This document shows, in pieces, positions 19,269-30,554 of a DNA stretch of 64,000 nucleotides. The DNA is taken from the NCBI GenBank assembly GCA_030077755.1, contig JAQJZZ010000011.1, forward strand, positions 1,550,001 to 1,614,000, in the 5' to 3' direction. The notes beneath the pieces were generated by a model. The model was given only the letters and a program-made list of their open reading frames with translations, was not told the DNA's origin and made no database searches. Position 1 is the stretch's first letter. Every line of letters begins with the position of its first letter. The DNA comes from Filosporella fistucella (lineage: Eukaryota; Ascomycota; Leotiomycetes; Helotiales). A program made the position numbers and the translations under genes.

Positions 19269-20256
19269 TTACCATTGGAAGGTATTTCGTTGCCTCTGGC
19301 TGACTAAGTAAGCGATTCCGCGAAGTCTGTCATTCTGAGAGATCATTTCATACTCTCCGCTACTTTTTGGCCAGTGTTCAAAGAGCAGTCGAGGCAGTAC
19401 GTCACGATACGCGTTGAAAGCTATCTCCTTCATCACAACAGTGTAGAAACTGAGCCACTCTACGTTGTCCGGGACACGGCTCTTCCCAATCAAGACATCT
19501 CTTAATATTTGTCCAACCGACCGAAGATCTCGTACACTAGTATTGGCCCTCACAGCTTCACAGAGATGGATATTTGCTAGATTATTCTCAGTATAATCCC
19601 AAGCGGCGATTTCCTAGGACTCACCAAGTTTAAATCCTTCTCCAGTGACTAGGACATGCTCAGTGGTGAAATCGCCACGAGACAGGTTGTGATCAGCCAG
19701 AAACTTGAGTGCGTTCAAGATCTCTACAAGTCAGCACAAGATATCACACAGCCTCTTTGATTTAACTTACATCTTTGCACATCCTGTGTGTATCTAAGAT
19801 AGACCATGGATATTGGGCTGCCGCAGCTGCAATGGTGACAGGTAATGGAGGTTTCGAGATATATAGCTCACACTGTCCTTTGGGATCATCCTCGTGGTCA
19901 TCGGCGTTGGTAGGTAGCCAATGGCTGATACTGGGGTTGCCATCATCGAAGCCGACAATATTGATATGTTTGAGTGTACGTAATGTGTTCCATTCGCTTA
20001 TGGTCTTCGAGACATTGATCTGAATGATGCCCGGTATTGACTTGTATGTTACGAGCCTTACTCGGATGCCCCCGAACTCGAAGCTACCATCAACATGATC
20101 GTAGTTGAAAGCAGGATCTGAGGCACTAGTTGGTTCCTTGGTGGCTAATGACTCCTTTCCGACATTTTGGTTTTGGTCTGTACCTGTCAAGCGCCATATA
20201 CCCGTGGCTCGCCTAGATATCCCTTCTGAGGTGGGCATCATCTTGTTGCCTTCCAT
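19269..20256 (-). CDS. Pseudokinase of module B
   Basis: Exons 20256-19771, 19721-19625 and 19576-19269 join in phase to give 296 aa. Kinase-fold landmarks are EWNTLRTLKHINIVGF (helix C to strand 4), YISKPPLPVTI (hinge), YPWSILDTHRMCKDILNALKFL (helix E), NLSRGDFTTEHVLV (catalytic loop) and FKLA where DFG should be. The loop keeps an Asp but the metal-binding Asn is replaced by His and the DFG Asp is gone, so phosphotransfer is unlikely. A possible extra 5' exon lies between 20290 and 20517 (acceptor TTCTACAG at 20275-20282). It is transcribed away from the DUF3723 gene at 21204 and shares only fold-level similarity with the pseudokinases of modules A and C. Confidence 0.7.
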
Positions 20257-20517
20257 TTGGCTAACGAGGCAGCGCCGGGTTCTGTAGAATCATAGTCTAT
20301 TTGAAGTATACCATAGAGTCAGCGCATATTTCAGATCGCCTACGGGTTCGTGGCAAATTGATGACAGCTGACTCTTCGTCATCAAAACTTTGAGAGGACG
20401 GTGCTCGCTCCGATTAAACTGCACGATTCGCTGTCTGTGCGCTGATTTGCTGAAAAGCACCCGCTTATCACGGGCCGATCCGCTAACCTTAATTAATCCT
20501 AGCCAACCCTGCTTCAC

Positions 20518-21203
20518 TCAAGACAGTGCCTGTTTGGTCCACCACTTTGCCGACAGTCTGAGCAACAAACATGAAGAAGTAATTACGAATTATTGATAAG
20601 TAAACTAAGGGCTTAATCTACTATCATATCTCGTGGAAGTTTGCACGGTGGGAAAGACAAGAGCTGTGGACATTAGATTGCACGTGACCCAATCCCGATT
20701 AGCGACATATTATGGTTTGAATATTCTACTGGCGAAATACTGAGAACTGGATGACATTTGGGTGAAAGATTCTCTGCCAGAATATTTTGTCTTGCAAACT
20801 ATTCTACTGGCGAAATGCTCTAGCAGCCTGAATATTCCAGCCCACAAACTATTCCTCTTGGCGAAATACTCTGAGATCTGGATGACATTTGGGTGAAAGA
20901 TTCTCTGCCAGAATATTTTGTCTTGCAAACTATTCTACTGGCGAAATGCTCTAGCAGCCTGAATATTCCAGCCCACAAACTATTCCTCTTGGCGAAAAAT
21001 ATGAGATTTGGCTGACATTGGGCACAACATTTTGCTGGCAGAAAATTCGCTCTATTAAAGTAGCGGATGGCAAACATTATTATAGTCCAGAAATAGATTC
21101 TAGTCTTGGGGGAAGATACAAATGCAAACAAGTTATAACAGCCACTAAATCCACATGTTGAAACTATGACCTACCTACCTCTGTCTACGAGTAAGTATAT
21201 GAA
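20518..21203. promoter_or_regulatory. Divergent spacer of module B
   Basis: This stretch lies between the outward-facing pseudokinase and DUF3723 genes of module B and must contain both promoters. Its centre is filled by two copies of a 131-bp repeat, so upstream elements may be duplicated. A TTGCACGTGACCC word sits near 20679. The promoter role is inferred from gene orientation. Confidence 0.45.
20747..20996. repeat. Tandem duplication, 131-bp period, two copies, in the module B spacer
   Basis: GATGACATTTGGGTGAAAG, TTCTCTGCCAGAATATTTTG, CTCTAGCAGCCTGAATATTC and CACAAACTATTCCTCTTGGC appear at about 20750 and again at 20881, almost without change. Half-units (ATTCTACTGGCGAAAT, AACATTTTGCTGGCAGAAAA) flank the pair, so the array was longer or is still growing. 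Confidence 0.85.
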
Positions 21204-24200
21204 ATGTCTAGCCGGACAGCGTTACCTAGTGATGATGCGGAATACATGGACCTCTCCCGCGAGACGGCGCACCTCGGCGTGGCCCTGGTCAGGCTAGAGA
21301 ACCTATCATATCAACCTCCTGAAGGAAGGCCTCGAATTCTCCTTCAGCCAAGAAAGACCGAGTACTGGCTAAGAGAATTCAGGCTTCGAGGATGCTTTCC
21401 GAATTTGGGCGGAAACCGTATCAAGGCCGAAATTTCTCAGCCGGTTCTTGCTGCCGCCCTTGCTTGGTCCGAATTGACAATTAGTGATCTTCAAGACGCG
21501 GGGCACATCAAACGTCTTCACTTTCCGGAAGGTGTTCTTTTGACACATTATCATGGACAGCATCGATTAGAAGCTGCAAAGCAGCACATTTATCCGCACA
21601 ACGAGTGGTGGGCGGTGGAGCTCTATGATAAAGGTATGTAGAAGCCTTCAAAACTGATATAATTGAATCTCATAGCAATATAGAGAGATGGGACAACAAG
21701 TGTCGTGTGCAAGAGCAAGACCGTAATATCGAGTCGATTCCACATGACGATGGGACCGTTTTCCGATTCCTAGATGCGGAGCCTGACTGGAGGACGGCGT
21801 GGCGGTCGAAGGACGCGGAGAATGACCTCAAAGCCATCGAGAAGAGACCAGCTTTGTATAAAGGCTTCACATCTCTAAGACCATTTGTCGGTCTCTGGGC
21901 ATCTTTTCAGAAAGGCACCTTGCACCGGTATAAATCGCTCAGATGTGACATAGTAAGCATATATCTCTAAGCGTGTGCGACGCTAACATGCCACCTCAGG
22001 AACTGATACGATATTTAGATCGCATTAAGCACGTTTGGACTGCTATACTTGACGGCGACGAAGAGCTTATGTATAACCTAGATCCTGAAACCGTGGAGCT
22101 GTTTGAAGGGAGGGCCCCCAAAACTTCATCAGCCGACAGAGACTTCATCACCCGAGCTATCGAGAGCAGAAGTGCATTTCCTTTATTGTGTGATGATGTC
22201 AAAAGATTGCGACTGCGACAGAATGTCGTCGCTGTTGATGGGATGATCCCTTCGATTAAGACGCTCGCCAAGGATTCCTTGTACCTCGAAGACTGTGCAA
22301 AAGCGATGCGGACACTCATCGACCCAACAGAGTGTCATATGAGAGAGGCAATTCAACACATGTGGCGTGGATATGGTGGAGACTACATAGTGTTGGAGAG
22401 TGCTGATGGGGTCGCCCAATATAGCGATATACAGACGGGCGACGAAGAGAGGTTTGAGATAGCATACGTCCAATTATGGATGTTCTCTATGCGCAATTTC
22501 TATCTACTTACGAACCTCGTCCCGAAGTCGGACAACAAAAAAAAGGTGGCTAGTACTGGCCCAGATCCTCAATGCCTTCTTGAATTTGCCAGGCTCGCAA
22601 ACGCCCTTGGATTCAGGTCCGATGCAATCACCAGCATTCTCAAAGCTGACGCGGATCGGGAGCATGCCAGAAATATGCTCACAATAGCTAGGCCGCTGGG
22701 CAGGTACGATTATGATCTCGAATCAGAAATCACTGGCCACTACCAGCTTCTAATCCGCATCCGCGCTAGGCAGCAAGAACTCCTGGGGCCGCCTGTTTGG
22801 ACAACCACGCTCTCGAATGTCAAGGTGAAACAACGGTATGGGAGGCCGCATAACCAGGCGCTCAAAGATTGCGCTCCTTATTTCTTTGTGCGTAATATGT
22901 GTGAAATACCAGAGAGTGGTAAGTACGTCACAGATTTATTTGTCAAGCGAGGTATTGCGCTTTCTTTCTTTCGCATCCCACCACTACCTCCTGAGGCTAC
23001 TCGTCGTGGCAACAAGATGGAAGGGGTAGCTGTGGATGGTCGTGGTACATCGCAACAGCAAAATCAAGCGAGTCGAGCCCATACGAGCACGTCAGTCAGG
23101 GATGTAGCTCAAGATGCCGCATTCACACCACGCCTAGAAGAGTGTGAACGACAGGTCGTGGAACAACAAAGAGAGATCTCTCATTACAAGGTAAAGTTGT
23201 CAGAGGCTCAAGCGAATTTTGAACGACTACTTGGCGAGGTTCAGCCAGGCCGGAACAGGATTGAAGAATTAGAGGCTATCAACCTTGACCAGTCACGCAA
23301 AAATTCGCAAGGACATCTCGAGTTGGCTGAGAAGCTGCGTCAGAGCCAACAGAAGATAGAGGTTCTTGAAAGGACAATTGCAGGTCACGAATCTGCTCGT
23401 GAAATGCAAGTCGTACAAGCAAGGCAGCACCAAGATCAACAAGAGATGGCGGTTGAATTGGAGAAATGTCGCTTGATGATCGCGGAATTCGAGCGTAGGA
23501 CCTCGGAGTATAAGTCTGAGAGTGACAGGCAAGCATCAGCGGCAGAGACATTGCGACAGCAGCTTGCCGCACATTCGCAACAAGCAACAACAGAAATAGA
23601 AGCACTGCGGTCGAGAGTTGCTCATTGGGAGAGGGGTGACTTACGAAGGCCGGAAGATATCAACGCCGGGGCAATGTCTCAAGGCTTCCAAGAAAGAGTT
23701 GCCGAGTTAGAACTCGTTAGTCAACGGCAGGCCGAAGACCTAAGGAGCTCCAAAGAGGTGGCCACTATCAAGGGCAGGACCCTGGATATGATACTTGCAA
23801 AGATCAAGGAGACTAGAGTAGGAGTGGAGAAGATGAGTACAGCCTTCATAGGACGACTCCAGCTTGATCAGAACTATGAAGACGGTGATTGCGAGACTAT
23901 CCACTCAGATGAACTTCAATTTGAAGATCTTCCTGCGGCGAGAGCGCAGTCTGATGAGATTGAAGACCTAAAAAGGTCGATCGCCAAGTTCATTGCTCTC
24001 TATAGCCAGAATAACCTAGCGTATGACGAAAATACTCGCGTGAAGATTCTCGAATGGCAGAAGCTGGTTCCGGGTGACCGGCTCGCCATCGCAGAGGGAA
24101 CAGGAACAAGCGTCGAAAAAGAGACCCCTGATCTCAAGCAAATGCTGGCAGTCGTAAGCAAACGGGCTGGAGTCTTAGAACAAGAAGATCAGGCTGTCCA

Positions 24201-25425
24201 TGACCTCCAAGCAGAACTGGATATGGCGAGGGCAGCCGCCGAGAGCCAACGGCAAAAGGCAGAACGTGTCAAATGGCTCGAGGAGGAGCTGGTAGAGGTG
24301 AAGAAGCAGTTGCAGCAAGAACAATTGGCTACTAGGGAACTCGGAGAAAGCTTGAAGACAGCACACGCCCTTAAAGGAGAACTAGACACAGCCAAGGCAG
24401 AGAACGGAGTGCTACTCCAGCAAGGGAAGGCAGCTATTGCAGAGCTCACAGCAGAATTGAATACGGTCAAGGCAGAGGCTGAAACCTTGCGGAAAGAGGC
24501 AGAACGAGTTCGTGGGCTGGTGACAGAATTGAATGATTTAAGAACAGCATTGCAAGCGACAGGCAGCGTGCAAGCGGAACTGGAGAAGACGAGACAGGAC
24601 TTGGAAGACTTGAGGCAGGTATCAAGCTCGTATATTAAGGATCTGAAATCAGCCAAGGCCGAAGTTGATAAGAGGTCAGAGAGCTCGAAGAGTCAAGTGA
24701 CCGGCCTGGAAAACGACTTAGAAGCAGCGCGGAAATCTATCAAGGAGAGGGAAAGAGAGTTAGCAAGCCTGAAGCTTGAGATCGATGATGAAGACGAGCG
24801 CATAAAATCATTGAAGGCACAGCTATTTGAGACGAACCGCCTGATACAGCTAGAGAGAGAGGAAGAGAAACTCGACGCCGAGCAGAAGGAGATCCAAGCT
24901 GCGCTAGCTGCGGCAAGAGCTTCTAGTAGCCAGGATCTTGGGGAACTCCTGCAGCGGGAAGCGCTTGTCGATGCCAGTCTCTCACAAGTTGAAGAAAAAA
25001 TGGTTGAAGCGGGATTAGATGTTATGAGATATGCAAAGTATAAAGTACGCTTTGAAAGTTCCAAAACAGGCCGCCAAACAGGCGTTGACTATGTGCTTGT
25101 GGAAGACCTAGAGAAGAGATTTGAGGAATTGCGTGATCAGGTGGTTTATTGTTTCGTAAACGATATTATGACGGTGGTAGAGCTCGAAAAATACAAAGAC
25201 TTCTTAGCAAATCGGAAACATCTCGCCGACCACAGGGAATTCTTTTACTGTGGCTACAATCCACCTCGGAAGAGACATCGCGGTCTGGATGATGCGGCAG
25301 AGGATTCGAAGAGTATGGCAGGACCCAGAACTCGAGAACTAGCAAGACTTCGCGCCAAGTCCAAGCTATCTTCATTTTCATCTCCCTCTGTATTTGATTC
25401 GAGGCAGGAGGGGGATAGGTCGTAG
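21204..25425 (+). CDS. DUF3723 protein with a long coiled-coil tail (copy B)
   Basis: Exons 21204-21633, 21684-21952 and 22000-25425 give a 1374-aa protein. The N-terminal domain (residues about 1-150) has LLQPRKTEYWLREF, then LHFPEGVLLTHYHGQHRLEAA, then WWAVELYDK, the core DUF3723 motif series. A conserved block follows (TVFRFLDAEPDWRTAW, LYKGFTSLRPFVGLWASF, LIRYLDRIKHVWTAIL). From about residue 600 to 1200 nearly everything is heptad-rich coiled coil (Glu, Lys, Gln, Ala, Leu). The last 60 residues carry a basic RKRHR. The second intron sits at the same place as the GC-AG intron of copy C. Function is not established for the family. It starts head-to-head with a pseudokinase gene. Confidence 0.85.
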
Positions 25426-25815
25426 CAAAAGAGATGTTGCCGTTGAAGTTGCGTTTTTATGGTGTTCAACACGTAACTTATGTTCGGTCTTTGTTTCGAA
25501 GGATCTGTTAATAGAACAGTCTTCTCGTGCGGGGATGGCGGAAGAGTTCTGCGAGATAGACAGCGTGTAATACAGATGTGAACTGGCCACTGGCCCTTTG
25601 AAGATCGTTTACAAAGGCAGTTGCTGATCTGACAATATTCTTCAGCATCATTCACGTAGCAGCCTGAGGAACAAGGAATAAAATATTACCTAAGCCACGA
25701 CAGGTTTCAGCCGCCTGTTGCTCCAGGGACGAAACCGCTGCACATACCCGAAAATCAGACGGATTCCAGCATCAATAATGTAGCACAAATATTCACCCTC
25801 ATCGCCGGCCAAGCA

Positions 25816-27085
25816 ATGAATAATAAGAAGGGCTCCCCAGCGTCGACGCCTATCCCTGAATCTGCTCATGGTACACCCCCAGATAAGCAAATCCTATCAC
25901 CATTAACCCCTCCACCGACCGATGAGGGGCATTCAACATCCAATCCTCAGTCTCCGGTATCTGTGGTACTGGACTTGATCGAACAACACCAACGTCACGA
26001 ATTAGCAGGCAAGTCGCAACAATTGAAGCTGCAACAACCGGAATTTCAGAATCTTTTAACGAGACTTGAAGAGAATCCTCAATTGAATAGCTTCGTGAAC
26101 AACAAACTTAGGTATGTTACTCGATGGATTGCCATCTTACCATCGAACTCCACCTAATTAAGACAGATGGGAATACAATCCTCTAGCAGGGGTTTATTGC
26201 CAACGTATGCCGACGCCAATCCATGAAAGCTTTTCAGCAAAGGTATCTCAAGAAACCATGGCTCAGCTGGGCAGCATCGGGAAGGGCAATGGCGAAGCTG
26301 CAGAATTTGCAAGCAGAATATCTAGCGTACGATCTGGAAGCATACGGCTACGAGAGATTGACTCGGACGACGATATCGAAACATCCGGCCAATCCTATAT
26401 TCTACGCCAGCCGGACGACCAATTTGAGCACGAGGAAGCCGAATATCCAGGAGTGGTATATGAGATAGCGTGGTCGCAAGATGGCAGAGAACTAGACAAG
26501 GCGGCATGGACCTACATCCCATACTCAAATGGGAATATCAAGGCAGTTGTAGGGTTCGAGTTGGGTTACGGCAAGAGCAAAGAAGCCCGATTATCGATGT
26601 GGCAACCACGTTATCTGAAAGAGGGCGAGGAAGTTGTCCCAACTCTGGATGTTGCAACAGTGATTAACCATGATGTACGTATTTATTCCGTATCTCAGAA
26701 TCACGCTTATATCTGCAGCCTTTCCGATCACCAGACGGGTCTGCAATCAACGCCACCAAGACTTTGCATCTTCCTCTCGATTGCTTCGCTACGTACGTCT
26801 AAGGTAGCAAATTTTCACAGTGAGGAACTGCCAGGCGTTACAATATCATACACAAAGCTTGCTCAGTTTTTAAACGAAGCAGAAAAGCTTCAACGAAAGA
26901 GACAACCAGCGCTAGGGGAGGAAAGTGGTGGAAAGAAGTCAACTCTGCGAACGAAGAAAAGGAAGTGTCCTCTCACTCCAACAGAAGAACTCTCTTCCGA
27001 CAGAGAGAGGGGATTTCGAGATGCAGAAAACAAAGTAGAACACCGGGCATTTGTTGAAGACACAGATTTTTCCATATCAGATTAG
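25816..27085 (+). CDS. Accessory protein of a fungal family with a possible nuclease-like core
   Basis: The ATG at 25816 opens a Pro/Ser-rich N-terminus (STPIPESAHGTPPDKQ). After an intron near 26112-26166 the core follows: WEYNPLAGVYCQRMPTPIHE, then DDQFEHEEAEYPGVVYEIAW, then KAVVGFELGYG and EARLSMWQPRY. A second intron (GTACGT ... CTGCAG, 44 nt, from about 26674) joins to PFRSPDGSAINATKTLHLPL. A third, only 28 nt if spliced at GTACGT ... TTTCACAG, restores TEELPGVTISYTKLAQFL. The joined reading fits this fungal family better than the unspliced one. The VVYEIAW strand next to a conserved Asp recalls PD-(D/E)XK-type folds, which I hold as speculation. The tail is basic (KKSTLRTKKRKCPLTP). Confidence 0.6.
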
Positions 27086-27199
27086 CGCCAATATAGGTGA
27101 ACAAGCCTCAGAGCATGAGGTAATTTCTTTGCTATGTTATATACTCTATTTTAAGGTTTAATAATAATTGAATGGTAGGCTTCGTTTCCGCTCCCTAAG

Positions 27200-27643
27200 A
27201 TGTTTCTGCTGCAAGATAGAGAAGACAAAGATGAAGGAATGCAGCCCAGATCGGAGTTCACACAGCTCTTGCACAAAGCAAGGGAACATCTTCAACTCGC
27301 ACACGAAATATGTGATGAATATCCCGGCCAAACTGCAGGCATGAGGAGCGAGGTTGAGGAAGTTGAGAGGATGCTGCGAGATTCGACATTTTATATGCCA
27401 GTGAGCAACGAGGGAAAAGCAGCTGTGTACGCGGCCATGACACATGACTTTAGAGGCACTGGGCATTGTTGGTAATACTGTGAGAATGGCCACCCATTTA
27501 CAATTGGAGAGTGTGGTATGCCGATGGAAACCTCTCAATGTCCACAATGTGGTTCTCCGGTTGGTGGTCATGATCATCAAGCTATTGGCGGTGTCAGACC
27601 TGCGACGGACTTAGAGCGTCAATTCGGCGGATTTAGAATTTGA
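27200..27643 (+). pseudogene. C-terminal remnant of an NFX1-type (ZNFX1-like) helicase with an RZ-type zinc finger
   Basis: The frame holds EVEEVERMLRDSTFYMPVS, then AAVYAAMTHDFRGTGHCW, an in-frame TAA, and then YCENGHPFTIGECGMPM, TSQCPQCGSPVGGHDHQA and DLERQFGGFRI. The Cys/His spacing is that of the RZ zinc finger found at the end of ZNFX1-like superfamily 1 RNA helicases, proteins linked to RNA silencing and innate immunity. The helicase part is absent upstream. The stop falls inside the conserved GHW-Y-C step, so even the finger cannot be made whole. It appears to be a leftover of a deleted or transposed helicase gene. Confidence 0.75.
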
Positions 27644-28464
27644 TATTAGTGATATGGAGAAGAGCGATGGGAATAATTGAAGACAATCACGGGAACGTTG
27701 TGGAGACTGGAATTTGGCTACTTCAATGTTGCACATTATTTTTTTGACGAAGGCAATTGGAGATTTTTTGCATTAATACAAATAGCCCGTAACCTGCCTA
27801 CTGTAATATCATGACACTCTGATAACTTGTTATTGTGCTTCCTAGTGAAAACAGCCCCTCAGACTCGAAGACTTGCAATGAACACAAAATGGTGATATTC
27901 CCTTTGACGCCGTGGGGAAGTGTTGCAAGTCCTTTGATACTGTGACAGTTGAGCAAGAGCGTCATCCTCTCGCTCTGCTGTTTATCGCTTGATGACCAGG
28001 TATAGCTAAAGTCAGCATTAAGCATCAAATATAAAGCTGCTGAGGTTAAGCTGACAGCTTTCAAGCATCTGACGCATATCAGCCCACGACAATTCTGAAC
28101 AGTATTATAGCAGTCATCTTTGATCTATAGCTGACTTGGTTCCTTGTGACACTGGATTGACGCTATCAAGTTCTTGAGCTACTGCATCACCATCTCTGGT
28201 ACGTCAAAGCTACTTCTAAAAGTAGATTTTTCAGAAATAGCTATGCTCCCTAACGTACGCTGATTTGCGTCTAAAATAGTAATTGAAGAGCGCTCAAATC
28301 TGAGGTAAGAGAGTCAGGATAGAGATATAAAACTCTCAGAGCAACCTTCTTGGATAAGAGAATCAGCAAACCAAGATTGACTACTGAGCACCATTAACCT
28401 CTGAGCATCATTGACTTCTGAGCACCATTATCTCACCTTACCACCAAAAAGCTTGTCTCAAAAC
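27644..28464. other. Spacer, no gene seen
   Basis: No supported coding sequence. Just before the next gene the phrase TGAGCACCATTA or TGAGCATCATTG occurs three times in tandem (28384-28434), in a position fit for a 5' untranslated region. Confidence 0.35.
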
Positions 28465-30554
28465 ATGATTATGGTGGACATCGCACCCAACAGGACCAAT
28501 GCCACCGCGACGGCTCAGATGGGCAAGGGTGGAGGGACCATTCAATCTAATGGCCTTGCGACCCCAGAGCCGACCCCTGGCCCAGATGCAGAGCGGATCG
28601 CTGCCGATCAACTGCGACAGAGTATAGAAATTTCGGAGCTTGAGAAAGTTCTCGGTATTCAAATAGACTGTCGTCTTGATCAGGCGGAGGAGATCAAGAA
28701 GATCTACCTGGCAAAGGCCCCAATCGCTGCAAAGAATGAAGGTGATTGGTCAGGTAAGTAAATCTCCTTAAATAACGTAGACTACTTGGTTTAATTCATA
28801 TGTTAGCACTGATAACAGCTTGTGTGGCAACGGGTATTAGCAAAGAGTGGATAGATGAAACAAACCAACAGCTCAAATTGATCCCTAATCAGACAAATCC
28901 CAGCCATACTTCAACACTGCCTAGAGGAGCGCAATATGAAAAAGCTATGTCTCTAGAGGAGATTGAGCAGATTATTGGTATAAAGAATATTCCTGGGGTT
29001 GATCAGCTCGAGGAGATCAAGCAGATCTATGCGACCAAGGCTCCACAGATTTCTCGAGATAAGGAGGCTTGGCAAAGTGAGTCCAGATCTTTGTCGATTG
29101 CCGTTTGTTAACTGAGAGTGCCAGAACTACAAGCTGCGGTCGAGGCATCTGGAATTACTAGAGGCTGGATAGAAGCAACAAATCACGAGCTAAAGCTGAT
29201 CCATGACGAGAAAGCAGACGACGATATGGAAGATGAAGAAGCCACAGCCTTCATCCAAGAAGTCTATAGGCGCGTTACACCTACTATGGAAAAGATCTTA
29301 AGCGGTGATGACGACAATAAGCTTCATATGGAAATTCTAGATGCAAACAATGCTATAGCAAGCTGGCAACAGAGCCATCCCGATAAAGAGGATATGGTTG
29401 ACTTAATCGATATAAAGAGAATTGAGGATATTGTGGTCAAGGCCCATTTCCAGGCTGCAAAATTTGAGAAAGATCCCACCAACGCAAGAGCGAAAGCACA
29501 GTTTCTTAGTAGAGTACAGGAACTTGCTGAGCTGGTCGAGGCGAGCTCTTATCCCAGTACTTGGGTATTGAAGCCACTGCCTGAAGCGCCAAAGCCCCCA
29601 CCATCTGGAGGAAATGGCACTGAACCTACGGGTACTACTGGCACTGCTGCTACAGGTGCCACTCCTACAGGTACTGCTCCTTCGAGTACTCCTCCCGCCA
29701 GTGTTATAGTTAGTGGTATTACAGATAACGGCACAGGCAGAACCAACATTGGTACGGACCCTTATGAATTAAACAAATTAAACGCAGGAAAACCGGGCTT
29801 TACCGAAGATGGAGAGATGATCATGGGACATAAATTCAAGTATTTTAGAAAGGGCAATAAAGAAGGCCAGGTATGCAGCGGGCAACTCTTTGTCGCAATC
29901 GGACCGCAAGCTTGTCCTCATCTTAAGGTCCTTCCCCGCAAAGACTTTACTAAGAATACAGTTGATGCATATCTGAACTGCCCTCATGCGATGGAGGTTG
30001 GCGGAAGGACCAAGAAAGATGAGTTCGTCAAGATCCTTTGCACCGCAGTCGAATCCTGTGGACCGGAGCCACTGAAAGAACCCGCCATCTACGCCTTATG
30101 CGAGCGAAAAGAAGGAAATCCTATCTGGACCTGGCGTACGGACCTTCAAGATTGGGTAGAAAGTAAAAGAGCCGCAGACACTTTGCTTCGGAAATGCATG
30201 GAACGAGAAACGAGTGAGAGGGCCCAGTTCTATGCAGCCCATGGTATCAAGGAAGAACCAGAAAGTCGGGATCGAGTTGAGAATAAGCGCGCTCGCGTCT
30301 ATGGAAAAAGCGCCAATTCAACTCTGACCGAAGATAGGACCTTTCCATTTGTTGGCATGTCAGTTTCACGATCAATCAAGGCCGAAGCGCAACCTGCAAA
30401 GGTAGGAGCGCAAGAAGGATTTGATCCGACTAGCTTTCTTTCTTTTACTGCTTGGTATGAAAAGAAGCATAATGTGAAGTTAGGCGCAGATCCTGCAGAG
30501 CTGACAAAGTTGATGGCTGCGTTCAAAACAGTTCAAGACGCACTTAGCCTGTAA
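28465..30554 (+). CDS. Unrecognised 664-aa protein with a tandemly duplicated N-terminal module
   Basis: Exons 28465-28753, 28807-29076 and 29119-30554 join in phase. The N-terminal module occurs twice. Copy 1 has LEKVLGIQI, LDQAEEIKKIYLAKAP, an intron, then ATGISKEWIDETNQQLKLI. Copy 2 has IEQIIGIKN, VDQLEEIKQIYATKAP, an intron at the same place, then ASGITRGWIEATNHELKLI. The middle has an acidic region, then a Thr/Gly/Ala-rich linker (residues about 345-390). The C-terminal region has a conserved-looking Cys-containing block (GQVCSGQLFVAIGPQACPHL, then AYLNCPHAM, ILCTAVESCG) that could bind metal, and a tail ending SFTAWYEKKHNVKLG. I do not recognise the family. Confidence 0.75.

Noticed and set aside
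24189..25064. Long Ser/Leu/Cys-rich minus-strand frames opposite the DUF3723 copy B coiled coil
   Set aside because: They mirror the Glu/Lys/Gln codons of the real gene and have no domain or intron structure.
19269..25425. Identity of the module with the Spok meiotic drivers
   Set aside because: Spok proteins combine nuclease-like and kinase-like domains in one chain, while here the kinase is separate and lacks catalytic residues; no direct similarity is visible.
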